A stretch of 64,000 nucleotides of DNA from contig JAYKYS010000015.1 in assembly GCA_036924285.1 (NCBI GenBank), forward strand, positions 310,001 to 374,000, written 5' to 3'. The position numbers and the translations under genes are program-made. The notes below the pieces were generated by a model, which was given only the letters and a program-made list of their open reading frames with translations, had not been told where the DNA came from and searched no databases. Below, one piece after another: positions 25,048-36,369 of the stretch. The DNA comes from Asterella californica (taxonomy: Eukaryota > Streptophyta > Marchantiopsida > Marchantiales > Aytoniaceae). The first letter of the stretch is position 1, and each line of letters begins with the position of its first letter.

Positions 25048-26480
25048 ATGGTGACAGAGGATACTTGGGAGCCAGAGATTGGACCCAAGCTTATAGGAGA
25101 GGAGAGACGAAGAGTCCAAAGATTCCTGAAGAGCTACAGGAATTGTTTTGCCTTCAGTATGAAGGATTTGGGTACCTTGAAAGGACCTAGTATACGGATC
25201 GACTTGGCTAATGACACGTCAATCTTTCGACGTCCTTACAGATACAGTGACATGGAGAGAGCCTTGATCCAGAGTCTGACTCAAGACTTGTTGGAGGCTG
25301 GGTTGGTGGAGATGTCGCATGGAGAGTATGCATCTGCCACAGTTATGCCAGCCAAGAAGGATATGTATGGCAACTACACAGATAGACGGATGTGTGGGGA
25401 CTATCGTCCTATCAATCGGCAGACGAAGTCCGCTAAGTATGCCATGCCGACACCTGAGGAGATCTTTGATGCAGTGGGGCATGTGAAGGTCTTCAGTACT
25501 TTGGATCTTCGAGCAAGGTATCATCAGTTGCCAGTGAGAGAAGAAGATAAGTCCAAGACAGCATTCTGGGGAATTGACTCTCACGGCAAGGATTGTTTGT
25601 ATCAGTGGCGGTTCTTACCATTTGGGTTGAAGAACGCCCCTGCTGAGTTCCAAAGGGTGATGGACAGAATCCTAGCAGGATTGGATTTTGTCAGATGTTA
25701 TATCGACGACATCTTAGTCTATAGTGCTACAGTGGAGGAGCACGAGAGACACTTACGGGGTGTGTTTGAGCGGTTGAGAGCTCATGGGTTGAAGTTACAC
25801 CCTGGGAAGTGTAAGTTCTTCCAGGAGTTGGTAGAGTATCTGGGCCACACCATCTATCCAGGTGGATTGGGTGTTCAACAGACGAAGGTTGAGGCTATTG
25901 CACGTATCCCGCGCCCCACAGATGTGATTCGAGTTCGGGCATTTGTTGGTTTGGCGAACTTTTATCGTCGGTACGTGAAGAGATTTAGTGCAATTGCGAA
26001 GCCGTTGACCAAGCTGATGAAGGTGGACCAGGAGTGGCAGTGGGGAGATGAGCAGGAGCGAGCTTTTGTAGAGCTCAAGGATAGGTTGACATCTGCTCCC
26101 ATCTTGAGGAGACCCGTTAGGGGGCGTCCTTTCCAACTGCACACCGATTGGAGTATGTTGGGACTTGGAGCAGTGCTGACTCAGCATGATGATGAGAAAA
26201 AGGAGTTCGTGGTGGCGTATGCCAGTCGCTCCAATAATTCAGCGGAGGCGAGGTATAGTTCGTATGAGAGAGAGTGTTTGGCGGCAGTGTGGGCTGTTGC
26301 ACACTTTCGATGTTATCTGTTTGAGAACCCCTTTACTCTCATCACTGATCACCAGGATGGAGTCCGACAAGCTTACAGGGAAGCTTGCACGATGGGCTCT
26401 GATCTTACAGGAGTATGACTTCCAGGTAGTACATAGGCCTGGAGTTGCAAACCTAGATGCCGACGGGTTGAGTCGCAACC
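25048..26480 (+). pseudogene. Reverse transcriptase and RNase H of the gypsy element
   Basis: This is in the same frame as the methyltransferase, separated only by TAG at 25015-25017. RT shows the Ty3 motifs MCGDYRPINRQT, FSTLDLRARYHQLPV, KTAFWG, LPFGLKNAPAEFQRVMD and the catalytic YIDDILVY (YIDD at 25699-25710), then LHPGKCKFF and LGHTI. RNase H begins at about 26,000 (LHTDWSMLGLGAVLTQHD, YSSYERECLAAVWA, LITDH), with the D-E-D residues present. A frame break near 26,350-26,360, where a short stretch after ITDHQ is missing, moves the frame. The end (WALILQEYDFQVVHRPG, DADGLSRNP) continues in the next frame. Confidence 0.93.
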
Positions 26481-27984
26481 CGTGCACGAGTCAGCAGGAT
26501 CAGAATGGGGCTCGCTGGCATGACGAGGTTGATGAGGAGATAGTGCCAGGGTGGCATGCATCTGCCTTTCTTTGTGTGTTGGCCATGAACTTTAGTATGG
26601 AGGGCCAAGTCGTATCTTTCTCTGGTCAGAGAGTAGATGATGAGTCTCCAGATCTTGAGGGTGGAGATGGTGTTCCAGACCAGCGAGATATCCATGATGA
26701 TGTGACCGTGATGGAGTATCTACGTACTGGTGTGGTAGTAAGCACAGTAAGTGCCAAGGAGCGAGATCGTGTCCTTCAACGAACGAAGAGATTTCGACGA
26801 GAAGGACGACATGTACTTCGAGTGTGGGGTGATGGAAAGGTACGGATAGTGCCACATCCATCCCAGAGGGCACAGTTAGTACGACATGCCCATGAGGAGT
26901 TGGGACATTTTGGAGTGAAGCGTACGCATAGCTTACTCCAAGGACAATATTGGTGGCGTGGTATGCACATCGATGTGCAACAGTTTGTCGCACGATGTGT
27001 GGTTTGTGATCGAGTACGAGCATCATTTAATGCTCCTACTCCACAGTTACACCCCTTACCGATTATGGGTTGGGTTACCGTTGGAGTTTGGATTTTGCGG
27101 GACCCTTACCGTTGACCGTACGTCACCACCGGTATGTGTTGGTGATGGTGGAGCACTTCTCCAAGTGGATTGAGTTGGTGGCATTACCAGACAAGGCGAG
27201 TGAAGGGACGGCGTACGCGTTCTTAGATCGAGTGCTGAGTCGTTTCGGAGCACCAGCTGAAGTGCTGACAGACCAAGGTACAGAGTTCCTTGGTGAGTTT
27301 CAGGCCTTGTGTGATCAGGCGCTGATTGATCATCGAACTACATCTCGAGATCATCCTGAGGCGGATGGTTTGGCGGAGAGGGTAGTTCAGACAGTGAAGA
27401 GAGGATTGCGCAAGTATGGCTTGCAAAAGGGCCACTTGGGAGACTGGGATGTGCAATTACCATGGTTGGCTATGGGCTACCGTTTTAGCCGACAAGCGTC
27501 TTTGGCTTCCTTCTCACCGTATTTCTTATTGTATGGCCGAGATCCAGATCTACCTTCGGCCATTCGTCGTGATTCTGCTGAGGTGCTGAACCTTGATGAC
27601 CCAGATATGTGGGTGAGAGCATGTTCTCAACGAGCAGAGACATTTCGGAGAGTTATGTCTATGGCTTTTGAGAACCTAGCGATTGCTCAGCATAGAGACA
27701 CGTTGCGATATGCGACTATCCGAGGAGGAGGTTATCGGCCGTCGATTCGCAGGTTTCATCCTGATGATTATATCTATCTACAGCAGACTGCACCGACGAC
27801 GTTGGATGTGACCGCAGGGCGCACTATTTTACGAGTGCGTGAGGTGTTACCTTCTGGAGTACTCATGTTAGAGGGCCGTGATGCTGTTGTTTGGAAGGAC
27901 CATGTGCGTAATTGCGCGCCATGTCATCTTCCCAACATTGATGGTACCGTTGACCCAAGCTTAGCAGTTGTACGCGCGGGCTTG
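26481..27984 (+). pseudogene. DDE integrase of the gypsy element
   Basis: The zinc-binding HHCC part (HAHEELGHFG...CVVC) lies at about 26885-27010. The frame then shifts near 27,065-27,075. The catalytic core continues with SLDFAGP (first D, about 27085), TDQGTEF (second D, about 27268) and a Glu in ADGLAERVVQ (about 27365-27390). The C part has LRVREVLPSGVLMLEG and NCAPCHLPNIDG, the usual linker of this gypsy group. Integrase inserts the cDNA and produces the 5-bp target duplication seen here. There is no chromodomain; a PHD finger follows instead. Confidence 0.9.
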
Positions 27985-28128
27985 AGGTGTATGTTGTGTG
28001 GGTCTGCTGGTGGAGCAGCCCGTATGTTGGTGTGTGATGGTTGTTCGAGAGGTTGGCACATGTCATGTTTGACTCCACCTCTCAGTGTAGTTCCTACTGG
28101 ACGGTGGGTTTGTCCTCGATGTATATAG
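27985..28128 (+). CDS. PHD finger at the C terminus of the integrase
   Basis: This is the last 47 residues of the pol frame. Zinc ligands are spaced C-X2-C (RCMLC), C-X2-C (VCDGC), H-X2-C (WHMSC) and C-X2-C (WVCPRC), with the conserved Trp two residues before the last Cys pair. This is a standard Cys4-His-Cys3 PHD finger. PHD fingers commonly read histone H3 tails, so it may guide integration to particular chromatin, as chromodomains do in other gypsy groups. The targeting role is inferred. The stop TAG is at 28126-28128. Confidence 0.88.
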   Translation, partial: RCMLCGSAGGAARMLVCDGCSRGWHMSCLTPPLSVVPTGRWVCPRCI

Positions 28129-28290
28129 CGGAGATAGTCGATTAGATCTTTGCGTGGTATGGATTGCAGACAGGCGACTAACGATGGGGCAATGTAGCAC
28201 CCGGCCTCCTGATCCTTGCACCCATGAAGGTGTGTATCACGTAGTTGGGATATGGAGCTATCTGGAGTTAGAGGGACCTAACCGTCAGTT

Positions 28291-28300
28291 AGGGGGGCGA
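28291..28300 (+). promoter_or_regulatory. Polypurine tract (plus-strand primer)
   Basis: AGGGGGGCGA lies directly before the first block A (TTGTGGTACAC). Its position and composition fit a retrotransposon polypurine tract. It implies that plus-strand synthesis would start at block A, not at TGTC of block B, which is where the integrated element begins. Confidence 0.7.
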
Positions 28301-28407
28301 TTGTGGTACACTTGTATATGTGTATGACATCGTTCATGTGTTATGTGTATGTGTGGTGTACCTCTGACAGCGATGTATGTTGTGTAGCGATGTGTATGCG
28401 CACGACA
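28301..28407 (+). repeat. Block A, first copy
   Basis: A 107-nt block from TTGTGGTACACTTG to GCGCACGACA, TG-rich. It is repeated at 28704-28810 with one difference (GTTCAT versus GTCCAT). Two bases (gc, 28408-28409) separate it from block B. The A-gc-B junction forms the perfect palindrome GACAGCTGTC. Confidence 0.9.
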
Positions 28408-28409
28408 GC

Positions 28410-28703
28410 TGTCACGTCAGTTTGGACACCTCGGCTAGGTTGACCGAGTGCGAAGTGGCGCATCCCGGTAAGGCCGTTAGTGCCGTTAGGGCGAGTTGGG
28501 AGGAGAGTCCACTAGGGGTAAACTTCGCAGGTAGGGCTTGGAGGCCTTAGTTCTTTGAGTTGAGCCTTCAAGCTCCAGGCTATGGTGGATAGTCTAGTTG
28601 AGTGTAACCCGGATTCTCTTCGCGTTTAGAGTGGGTTTGGCTTGACCGTTTGTGAGTAGTCCTTGTTGTGGTGTTGGAGATGGTAATTTCTCTATTCAGA
28701 TTA
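28410..28703 (+). repeat. Block B, right copy
   Basis: 294 nt, matching 18726-19019 with no difference that I can see by eye. Confidence 0.92.
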
Positions 28704-28810
28704 TTGTGGTACACTTGTATATGTGTATGACATCGTCCATGTGTTATGTGTATGTGTGGTGTACCTCTGACAGCGATGTATGTTGTGTAGCGATGTGTAT
28801 GCGCACGACA
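28704..28810 (+). repeat. Block A, second copy (right end of the element)
   Basis: 107 nt, one mismatch to 28301-28407. It ends exactly at CACGACA, followed by TTTTT, the right copy of the target duplication. Confidence 0.9.
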
Positions 28811-29339
28811 TTTTTCGTCTCAAAGAGTTAATATTTCCTCCTTTACTTTGACACCTCCTTATTAGTTCATTCCTGAAAGGTACCGAAGAGTACCAATCCA
28901 TTTTTTATGGTCCTGTTCAAATAGGATAAATTTGAAAATGATTTAGTTCAGATATTTATAAATGATTTTATTTTGAAATAATTAAGTCTTTGATATTAAT
29001 ACTTTTATAAATTCTGATCTTCGTATTAAATGGTAACTGTTACTTTTATAATATTAGAATGCAATTCAGCGATTAAATTTAATCTTATGAATATGAATAA
29101 TATTTGTTAGATGGTAATATATATTTAATACTGTACTATTTGTATAGTGCTATAGTGTTATAATCAAACAAAAAAAAAATGTATCGATAAAATCTTGTTC
29201 ATAATGTAGTTAAAGATTTGTATAAACGGTTTGGTTTAGTCAAGCTTTTAGAAAACAATTCGATTCAAATATTCTCACAACGGTTTAGTTCATAAATGTT
29301 AGGTTTTATGTAAAAACCGTCTGCTACAGTTAGAGGATT

Positions 29340-29545
29340 AATTTATGACATGACCCTTCCGTGCAAAAGGGTTAGGTTATAAATTAGGTCTCTAATAAAC
29401 TTTTTCCTTCTTGACCAAGCCATCGGTCATATCTCTCCTAGAGCAGGGTTTCACGTGCATTACTTATGCGTTATCTCTACCACTTCCAGCATGCGTTTAA
29501 CATTTAACATTTACAATTGGATTTTATTCTTCTCACGAGATTAGT
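29340..29545 (+). repeat. Dispersed stem-loop repeat, copy c (partial)
   Basis: Begins with GACCCTTCCGTGCAAAAGGG and TTAGGTTATAAA, then CTTATGCGTTATCTC and a GCGTTTAAC block. The end block is missing. Confidence 0.5.
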
Positions 29546-29814
29546 CTATAATTTATAATTTTAATGCTAATAAAATTTTATCTAATATATATAAGAATTA
29601 ACGAAAATTTCACTTTGGTTATATACTATAAAACGTTTAGAAGAAATCATTCCAGTAACCACGTATGCGCAAATCGCACCCCAAGATTTACCTTACGTAC
29701 TCCACACTTGTCTTCTTCTTTAACTCTAACTCGAGGTTGCATTTATCCTCTTATGTTGCTTATTTGCTTATTCACCTCTTCAATCGGAAGATGGGAGAGG
29801 ATAGCAAGCTTAAC

Positions 29815-30050
29815 TTATCATCTAACCTTTTCGGCAAAAATGGTTAGATGGTAAATTTATTATATTTAATTTCTCTATTACTTTTGGTCGGTAGGTTGAC
29901 GCTCTTGTACCCCCAGAAGCGTGTCGTCTTGCACTTGACTTATGGGTTGTCTGGGACGTTTCCACAGTTACTAACACGGCTAACATTTAATAGTTATTTA
30001 TTAATTTTGGTTTTCAACAAAAATTACTATAGTATTTTTGTATAATAACA
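29815..30050 (+). repeat. Dispersed stem-loop repeat, copy d
   Basis: The stem TCTAACC...GGTTAGA (29821-29847) is perfect. CTCTTGTACCCCCAGAAGCG and CTTATGGGTTGTCTGG follow, with the AT-rich end near 30050. Confidence 0.55.
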
Positions 30051-30569
30051 TATCTCTTGCGATATCATAAAGAGAAGAAGAAACCGTGAAGTCAGTCGAA
30101 CACTTATTCGTATGTTCTCAATCAGACACAAGCTAAGACGTGAAAGGCAGAGACAAAGAGTTTACTCTAGTGGCTGAGTCTATCGCAAAAGAAGACTTAT
30201 GAAAAACTTTTGCTTCCAAGCATACATTAAGCTTGCAACTTCAATTCAGAAATTACAAATTTCCAGGCATCCAGCTCTCGCTTACCTCAAACCGTTGGAG
30301 ATACTTATTTATTTACTGGAAGGCTAACTACCTCACCCTTTCGCATTTCTTTTCTTCTGCAGCATAATATCTCATGGTGTAGTTTTCACTCATTTTCCCC
30401 ATTCGTGTTTCAGACTATGGTAGTCTGATGCACCTGGTGATGAACTCCACAGTTACTAGCTGTAAGATAATCACATCACAGTAGAAGAAGTAACTTCTAC
30501 TTCGACGTCTTGCTGAGACCGTAAGTTTTTATGTTTCCCGATATCATGCTTGTTTATAATCAAGTTTAG

Positions 30570-30870
30570 TTTATTACCTAACTCTTTCATGAGAGAAGGG
30601 TTAATGTAATAAATTAATCTGTTAATTAAATTAAGTTTTTTATTAGAACGTTACCGCACTTGTAATCTCGGATGTGCATGATGATGCCACGCTCCACTAT
30701 GGGTTATCTCTGTATTTTCTTGTAATTCTAGATCCAGCTATCACTTAAAAAATATAACTAAATAAAATTTCATAATAATTATTATTAATTTTTTAATATT
30801 TTTTAATATTTATATTTTTCTGATAACAAAACGTGTGCAAAAGTTCCCCAAAGGTGACTGAACCAGCATT
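30570..30870 (+). repeat. Dispersed stem-loop repeat, copy e
   Basis: Stem region CCTAACTCTTTCATGAGAGA and AGGGTTAA, then GCACTTGTAATCTCGGATG, CTATGGGTTATCTC, an AT-rich stretch and the end block CTGATAACAAAAC...AAAAGTTCCCC. Confidence 0.55.
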
Positions 30871-33006
30871 ATTTATTCCCTTATATGGTGAATAGACTTA
30901 TACATTAGCAGAAAATACAGTAAAAGACGCTAAGGCCTACTTCATTTCTTCTGTTCCATACCTTACAACTCTTCGATACGAAACTGAATATCCTCAGAAT
31001 TCTTGCACAAATTTACTTGATCAGACCTGTAGAAAAAATGTCGGACATGATCGGAATCATCTTATAATTCTGTACTTGATCAGAACCCTCACCTGGAATG
31101 ACAGTTGTACAAGTCATTTTTCCTAGTCAGCAATGCATGTTAGCAAATTACGCCATGCATACATAGAGACAAGTCAATCAGTGGCATAAATTTGAATTTT
31201 CTGAGTCTCTTCTCGTGTCATTGCTCTTGCCAAAAAACTAGGCAATTCTCAAATTTTGGTGTGATTAAACAACCTGACCTGTATGACTGGTAACTTCATG
31301 TGAAGTGTCTGATCAAATCCTACATTCATTACGGAGGTCTAATCAAGTAAATCTCTAGAATGTCTGCCCAAAAGTTAGATACGAAAACTGTCAAATGAAA
31401 TAGCTGCAAAAATTAGAATTCTCTATCGTCCGTGTGGATTTGAACGGAAAGCTAGACCGTACGATAAAGCCGACATACTCTCAAAATCCTTCCGCGGGAA
31501 AAGAATTCAATTCGAAGAGCAATCAATATCTCTCTTCCCGCTTCCCTGGAAAAGACAAAGAGTCACCGTCAAACCCACCCTTGAAAGAACTCTCTTTACG
31601 GAGTTTCCAGTTATTGCAGCATGAAAACCAACAGCCATGGGTCGTAACCAGAGGAGTAACCTGCCATAAGAAATGCAGTATGACCTTCTTTATCACGGGA
31701 CGTTTGTCTTTATTAACCTCGGTGGTTAACCCAGGTTAGGCCCAGGCTGCACCACCCATTTTGACATGTCAGAGGTTTGGAGTTTTCCGCATAACCTTCC
31801 GATCGGGAACAAGAGTTAATCACCGGATACACGATCTCCTCGGTCCTCGATATTTTCACAAACTAAACGACACAACGAATAACAAGGTGCTTCGCTTGCA
31901 ATGGAATTGTAAGGACATATATTTGAGATTTATCTAAATCTAAACGCTTTCTTTGGAATTGCAGAGATGTACATTTGAGATTTATCCAAATCTAAATGTT
32001 TTTTTTCTAACGTCAACCTAATAAGATAAATATACTCAAAAAATGATAATTTATATTTCTTGTGGGATTCACAATCAACTTGAATCAAGTGACAGCTATG
32101 CATAATCTCTCCAAAGAAAATTTTAAATTAATTGAGATGTAAAATAAACTATACTAAATGAATTCATAATTTAAGTATAATATACGATATTAAACCCTAA
32201 GTCAGGTATAAAAATGAAGATAAATATTCTTTTTTCCCTGTTTTCTGTAGGTTAAGAAAAATATAATTATTTTGTTTCAAAGATCACCAAAATCGTATCT
32301 AATATTTTCATTGGATGTTGAATAATAAATTATAAATTTAATCACATATTTGTAAAGCTATGTTAAAGCTTTGATTTAAATCCTAATTTAACAGACTCGG
32401 TTCTTATAAATAAATATTATCAGCAAAAGTAAATTTAGGTATAGTTACAGGCACTTTCAACATGCTGGAAATCAGTGCACAATATCCTCAACGCGTAACT
32501 GCAAACGAGCTCCTTCTCAGAATATCACACAATCTACGGAAAAGTTTGAACATCAATGAATCACGACTGCGACAGATGACCACATCTAACCACTTAAACC
32601 ACCTCTACTGGTATAAAAGACTTGACTTCGCACGCGGCGGCCATTTTTCACTGTAGCTTTTTTTTCTTCTCTCATTGAGAGTGCGGGAAGCCAAGGCTCC
32701 AGTTGAACTCTCTGTCTCAACACGAGAGGTAAGTGATTGTAACAAAGTATGCTGGATAGTAGAACATTTCAAAATTCAAAATATAGAATATTCTATTTCT
32801 GTGGTTCTCAGTGGCCCGGGATTCACTTGATAATTTTGAAGCCGTCCGTATTCCTCCTGAGCTCATCATGGGTTCATTTTGAAGTCCTTTCTTTTCTGCT
32901 CATTTCACTACCAAGATGGCAAAGTTTCATCACGTATTCAGATGGTGACAACGTTGCGTAAATCTCTCAAGGGCCCCCGCCCATGCCGAACTTACTTAAC
33001 AATGAC

Positions 33007-33050
33007 TAAAAGTGATTAGCGGTGGGGATCTCCACCGCTAATATAGCGGT
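33007..33050. repeat. Hairpin with 10-bp perfect arms
   Basis: TTAGCGGTGG and CCACCGCTAA are separated by GGATCT (about 33017-33042), followed by a third TAGCGGT. GC-rich compared with its surroundings. Function unknown. Confidence 0.55.
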
Positions 33051-33594
33051 AGTTGTGAGCACTCGTGATGAGCATTATCGGATCTCCATCTCCCAAGCGA
33101 CGCTCAGCGGATAACCTCACGGCTCATAATCCAGAGCGCCCCCTTCGCTTCATAATGAAACACTTTTCAGTCCTACGTTTCTCCTTTATTTCCTTCTACT
33201 TTCTTAATTGATTAATTGTTCTTTTTTATCAACAAGTTTGATACCTTCTTAAATATTCCCTTCTTGGTGTCTTTAAGCTTGGTGCCTTCTTAAACATTTC
33301 TGGTACATTCAGTCTACTTTCGAGGAATAAATTATTATTATCGCTTCTATTTAATATTTCCTTACTACAAACTTATACTTTCAGAGTGAATAAATTGAAC
33401 CTGTTTCAGTTTTATTATTCCATCGACTTTGTAATATATTCTACACGGTAGAAGTTTCTACATTTCCCATTTTCAGAAGTAACTCGAATAAAATAAAAAG
33501 AAAAAAAGAAAAAATTCTAAGGAAGGTAGAGGATTACGAAGAGGTATATATGGTCGGAAAGAGCTTCAACCCACACTGTTGATTCACTACGATT

Positions 33595-33905
33595 CAAGGA
33601 GGGTATTGACCCATGTACACTGAAGTGTACATGAGATGTTTAATTTATATTTTAATCTTTCCGACGGAATATAAATTAGTGTCCAGTCAGAATGAAGCGT
33701 ATTGACAATGAAAGTCTCTGTTATATCTCAGGAACGCATCAGCCAACTCTTCACTTATGGTTCTCTCCGGATGAGTTGGTTACTCTGGGATTGCTTAACA
33801 TATAATATATATAATTTGATTTTCTATAATAGTTGATTATAATAAATTTTTATACCACTTTTTTTGATAAGAGAAAACGAAATTCACTGTACAAGGCCGT
33901 GGGGA
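33595..33905 (+). repeat. Dispersed repeat, copy f
   Basis: The best partner of copy a (17575-17885). It shares CACTGAAGTGTACATGAG, CGCATCAGCCAACTCTTCAC, CTCTCCGGATGAGTTGG and AAATTCACTGTACAAGGCCG in the same order and at similar spacing. Confidence 0.65.
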
Positions 33906-35358
33906 AGGATATTGTCTTTCTTTTCAGCGACTCTGAAGGTTTTTAGTACTGTTACTTCTCCAAGTTTTTGATTGAAGTTTTCTTGGCCGATCATTTGAAG
34001 AATCATCAAGCAAACCAGCCAGCAACCCATCCCTTCATTCTTCGGCTCTGCTAAAAGACAAAATGTTATTACCATGCTCTCCGATCTTTGTTATATTATA
34101 TTTATTCAAGATCGACGGATAGTTTTACAAATGCATAGCAACAAACGGATAGAACGACCCATCAAGCCGGAAGAGAAAGGACCCAAAAGGCCACGTAACA
34201 AACATCCATACAGTGAACAGAAAATAGAGGCTAAGCAATGCAATACTTAACTCCAAAATTGTTATAATTAAAAAAATCTAAAAATAAATTAAAATTTTAC
34301 ATACAACTGGTGTACAAAATAACACATTGCAATTATTCTTTTATAGAACGTACCAACTAAAGTTCTTTGTAAAATCACATATTTATTACAAAAAATATAA
34401 AAAAGAATTACATCCCCTGAGGAGTACTATGGTAAACTCTAGCACAATCTTGAACAATATCTCGGAAAACCACAAATCTCGGTACAATGGCTCTAAATCA
34501 CCATTCGTCTCTCATTATCGCGTTTATAGTTATGGAGTATAAGTAACCAACCGTTGACGTGAAAATGATTTTAGCCATAGAATTCTCATTCAGTCATCGA
34601 ACAAAAGAGCAAAAAAATCATTTAAAAACTATTCACGAGCTTTACGCTCTGTGATTTATTCTAGATGTTTCTAGTTAGTAATGACTGAGTAACATAGTTT
34701 ATTGGAAAAAAGGAAAATCTTCTGGGTGATTTAGAATAGAAAAAGAGGAAAATTGTCGTCCTTTTATATTGATACTAAGAGGAAGAATTTAGTAACATTG
34801 CGTGAAAGGGGTATCCGAATCACAAACGAAAATGGTAATGTAACCTCAAAATGATGCCAATACTGCGAATATTCAAGGCGACAACAATGTTATATGGTGG
34901 TAGTAAAATAATCATAATTTTCATAATTTTGATATTTGTTATACTATTATTAGAATAGAAATCCAAGCTAAACTACGAAAAGTGAAATAAATATATTCCT
35001 TACGTTACATTTCCGTAAAACGCAACGTAAAATGATGCTAACAACGTACGGAAGGGTGGGAGATGCTCACGCTATGCAAGACCTGAACACGAGGGGGAGA
35101 TTACAGAGGGTGATGTCATCCTTGTCAGATGAGGAGTCTCCACGCCGTCGACGGGAAAATAGCTCTGGAAACGGAAAGTGATTGCCAGATTTTCTCTCTT
35201 CCCACAGCAGACAAGTCGGTAGGCATCCATCCGACAAAAGTTGATATCTAATCAACCACTTCCGGTAGGCTGACTAGGCTCCAGGTGTGGAGAAAGAGGG
35301 TGCCGAACATCGTGTTTGGGGCTAACAGACTTTCCCAGTATCCAGTAGGCCCGGTTCA

Positions 35359-35384
35359 GGTTCGGCAGATTGCGGTGCCGAACC
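35359..35384. repeat. Hairpin with 9-bp perfect arms
   Basis: GGTTCGGCA and TGCCGAACC are separated by 8 nt, in the GC-richer block 35.05-35.70 kb. Confidence 0.5.
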
Positions 35385-35722
35385 CCGAGAGAGACGTCCG
35401 AAACCAGCAAGACCATAAAGCATGAGGGTAATTTAGGTCGTAATCATAAGGTTGTCGTGGTTACGGTGGACATTCCCACCCCTCATCTTCGTCGGAGCCA
35501 AAGTGTGGACTCCAAACAATCCTACAGTACAAATTCAACCTGTAAGGAATATACCCCTGAATCTATCCATGCGCAGTCGGATCTATGCATCGGGGTTGAA
35601 AGTACATACCTTTTGCTCGAATTGCGAAAATGTTCTCACGCAGGTACAATTCAACTCCACTTGCGGTGAAATGTGTATGCAAAGTGCACTTCTGGACGAA
35701 GGATGGAAGAAGAAAATCGTTT

Positions 35723-35866
35723 AAACATGTAACATAATTATCATGAGTAATTGATTGACAACTTCCTTCAAAATAATTTAGTGAAAAATATATTAAACAT
35801 GTAACAGAATTATCATGAGTAATAGATTGACAACTTCCTTCAAAAATATTTAGTGAAAAACATATT
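35723..35866 (+). repeat. 72-bp tandem duplication
   Basis: Two adjacent units (35723-35794 and 35795-35866) start AAACATGTAACA and end GAAAAA.ATATT, with about five differences. The unit's ATTTAGTGAAAAA part also occurs near 13.80 kb. Confidence 0.75.
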
Positions 35867-36218
35867 AACAACATGGAGTAAAGCGTAGATTTACGAGGAA
35901 GATTGGTGCTCTACTGGGTTTGCATTTTAGAGCGTGAATTTTTTTTCTAAATTTTACTTGACTAAATTTAAATCATTTAAATCAAAAACTATTTGCTTAA
36001 CTTGCTAATACATGGTCACTGTAATTATAGAAAACTCATAAGCAATTCACTCAAACAACTCAATCTTTTTCTCGTATAAAGATTTGTAATTTTCACGAGT
36101 AAAATTATTTTTAATTTTTAATTTTAATTTATAGCCTGAAGTGGAAGAGGATGAATATGCACGCTAAAATTCAATGTTCAAAGTCTCCAAAAAAGCGTCA
36201 AAGGTGTCTTCCTTGCAT

Positions 36219-36257
36219 ATTTTGCCTTCTCCATCGATTGTTTGGAGAAGGCAAAAT
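36219..36257. repeat. Hairpin with 14-bp perfect arms
   Basis: ATTTTGCCTTCTCC (36219-36232) and its exact complement (36244-36257) are separated by 11 nt. Confidence 0.75.
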
Positions 36258-36369
36258 AGCGGAAGCAACACCCTCTTGGCCGGAAATGGTGACAAAGGGC
36301 CGCTTGTCTCTTTCCGTCCCCTCGGTCCCCTGCGTATATTCTATTTTCACCTCTTTTTTTATATGTAAG

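Larger units (their letters stand above)
18726..28810 (+). mobile_element. Ty3/gypsy retrotransposon with DNA methyltransferase and PHD finger
   Basis: A complete 10,085-bp insertion beginning TGTCACG and ending CACGACA, flanked by a 5-bp duplication TTTTT (18721-18725 and 28811-28815). The domain order protease - methyltransferase - RT - RNase H - integrase - PHD, with RT before integrase, places it in Ty3/gypsy. The ends are unusual: one 294-nt repeat (B) on the left, and on the right a 107-nt repeat (A), gc, B, then A again. The two B copies read as identical and the two A copies differ at one site, so insertion was recent. The coding region is interrupted at six places. A 2-kb leader precedes gag. 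GC is higher than in the surrounding DNA. Confidence 0.93.

Noticed and set aside
31434..31739. 101-codon plus-strand frame in the repeat region
   Set aside because: No similarity recognised, isolated in AT-rich DNA, composition not coding-like.
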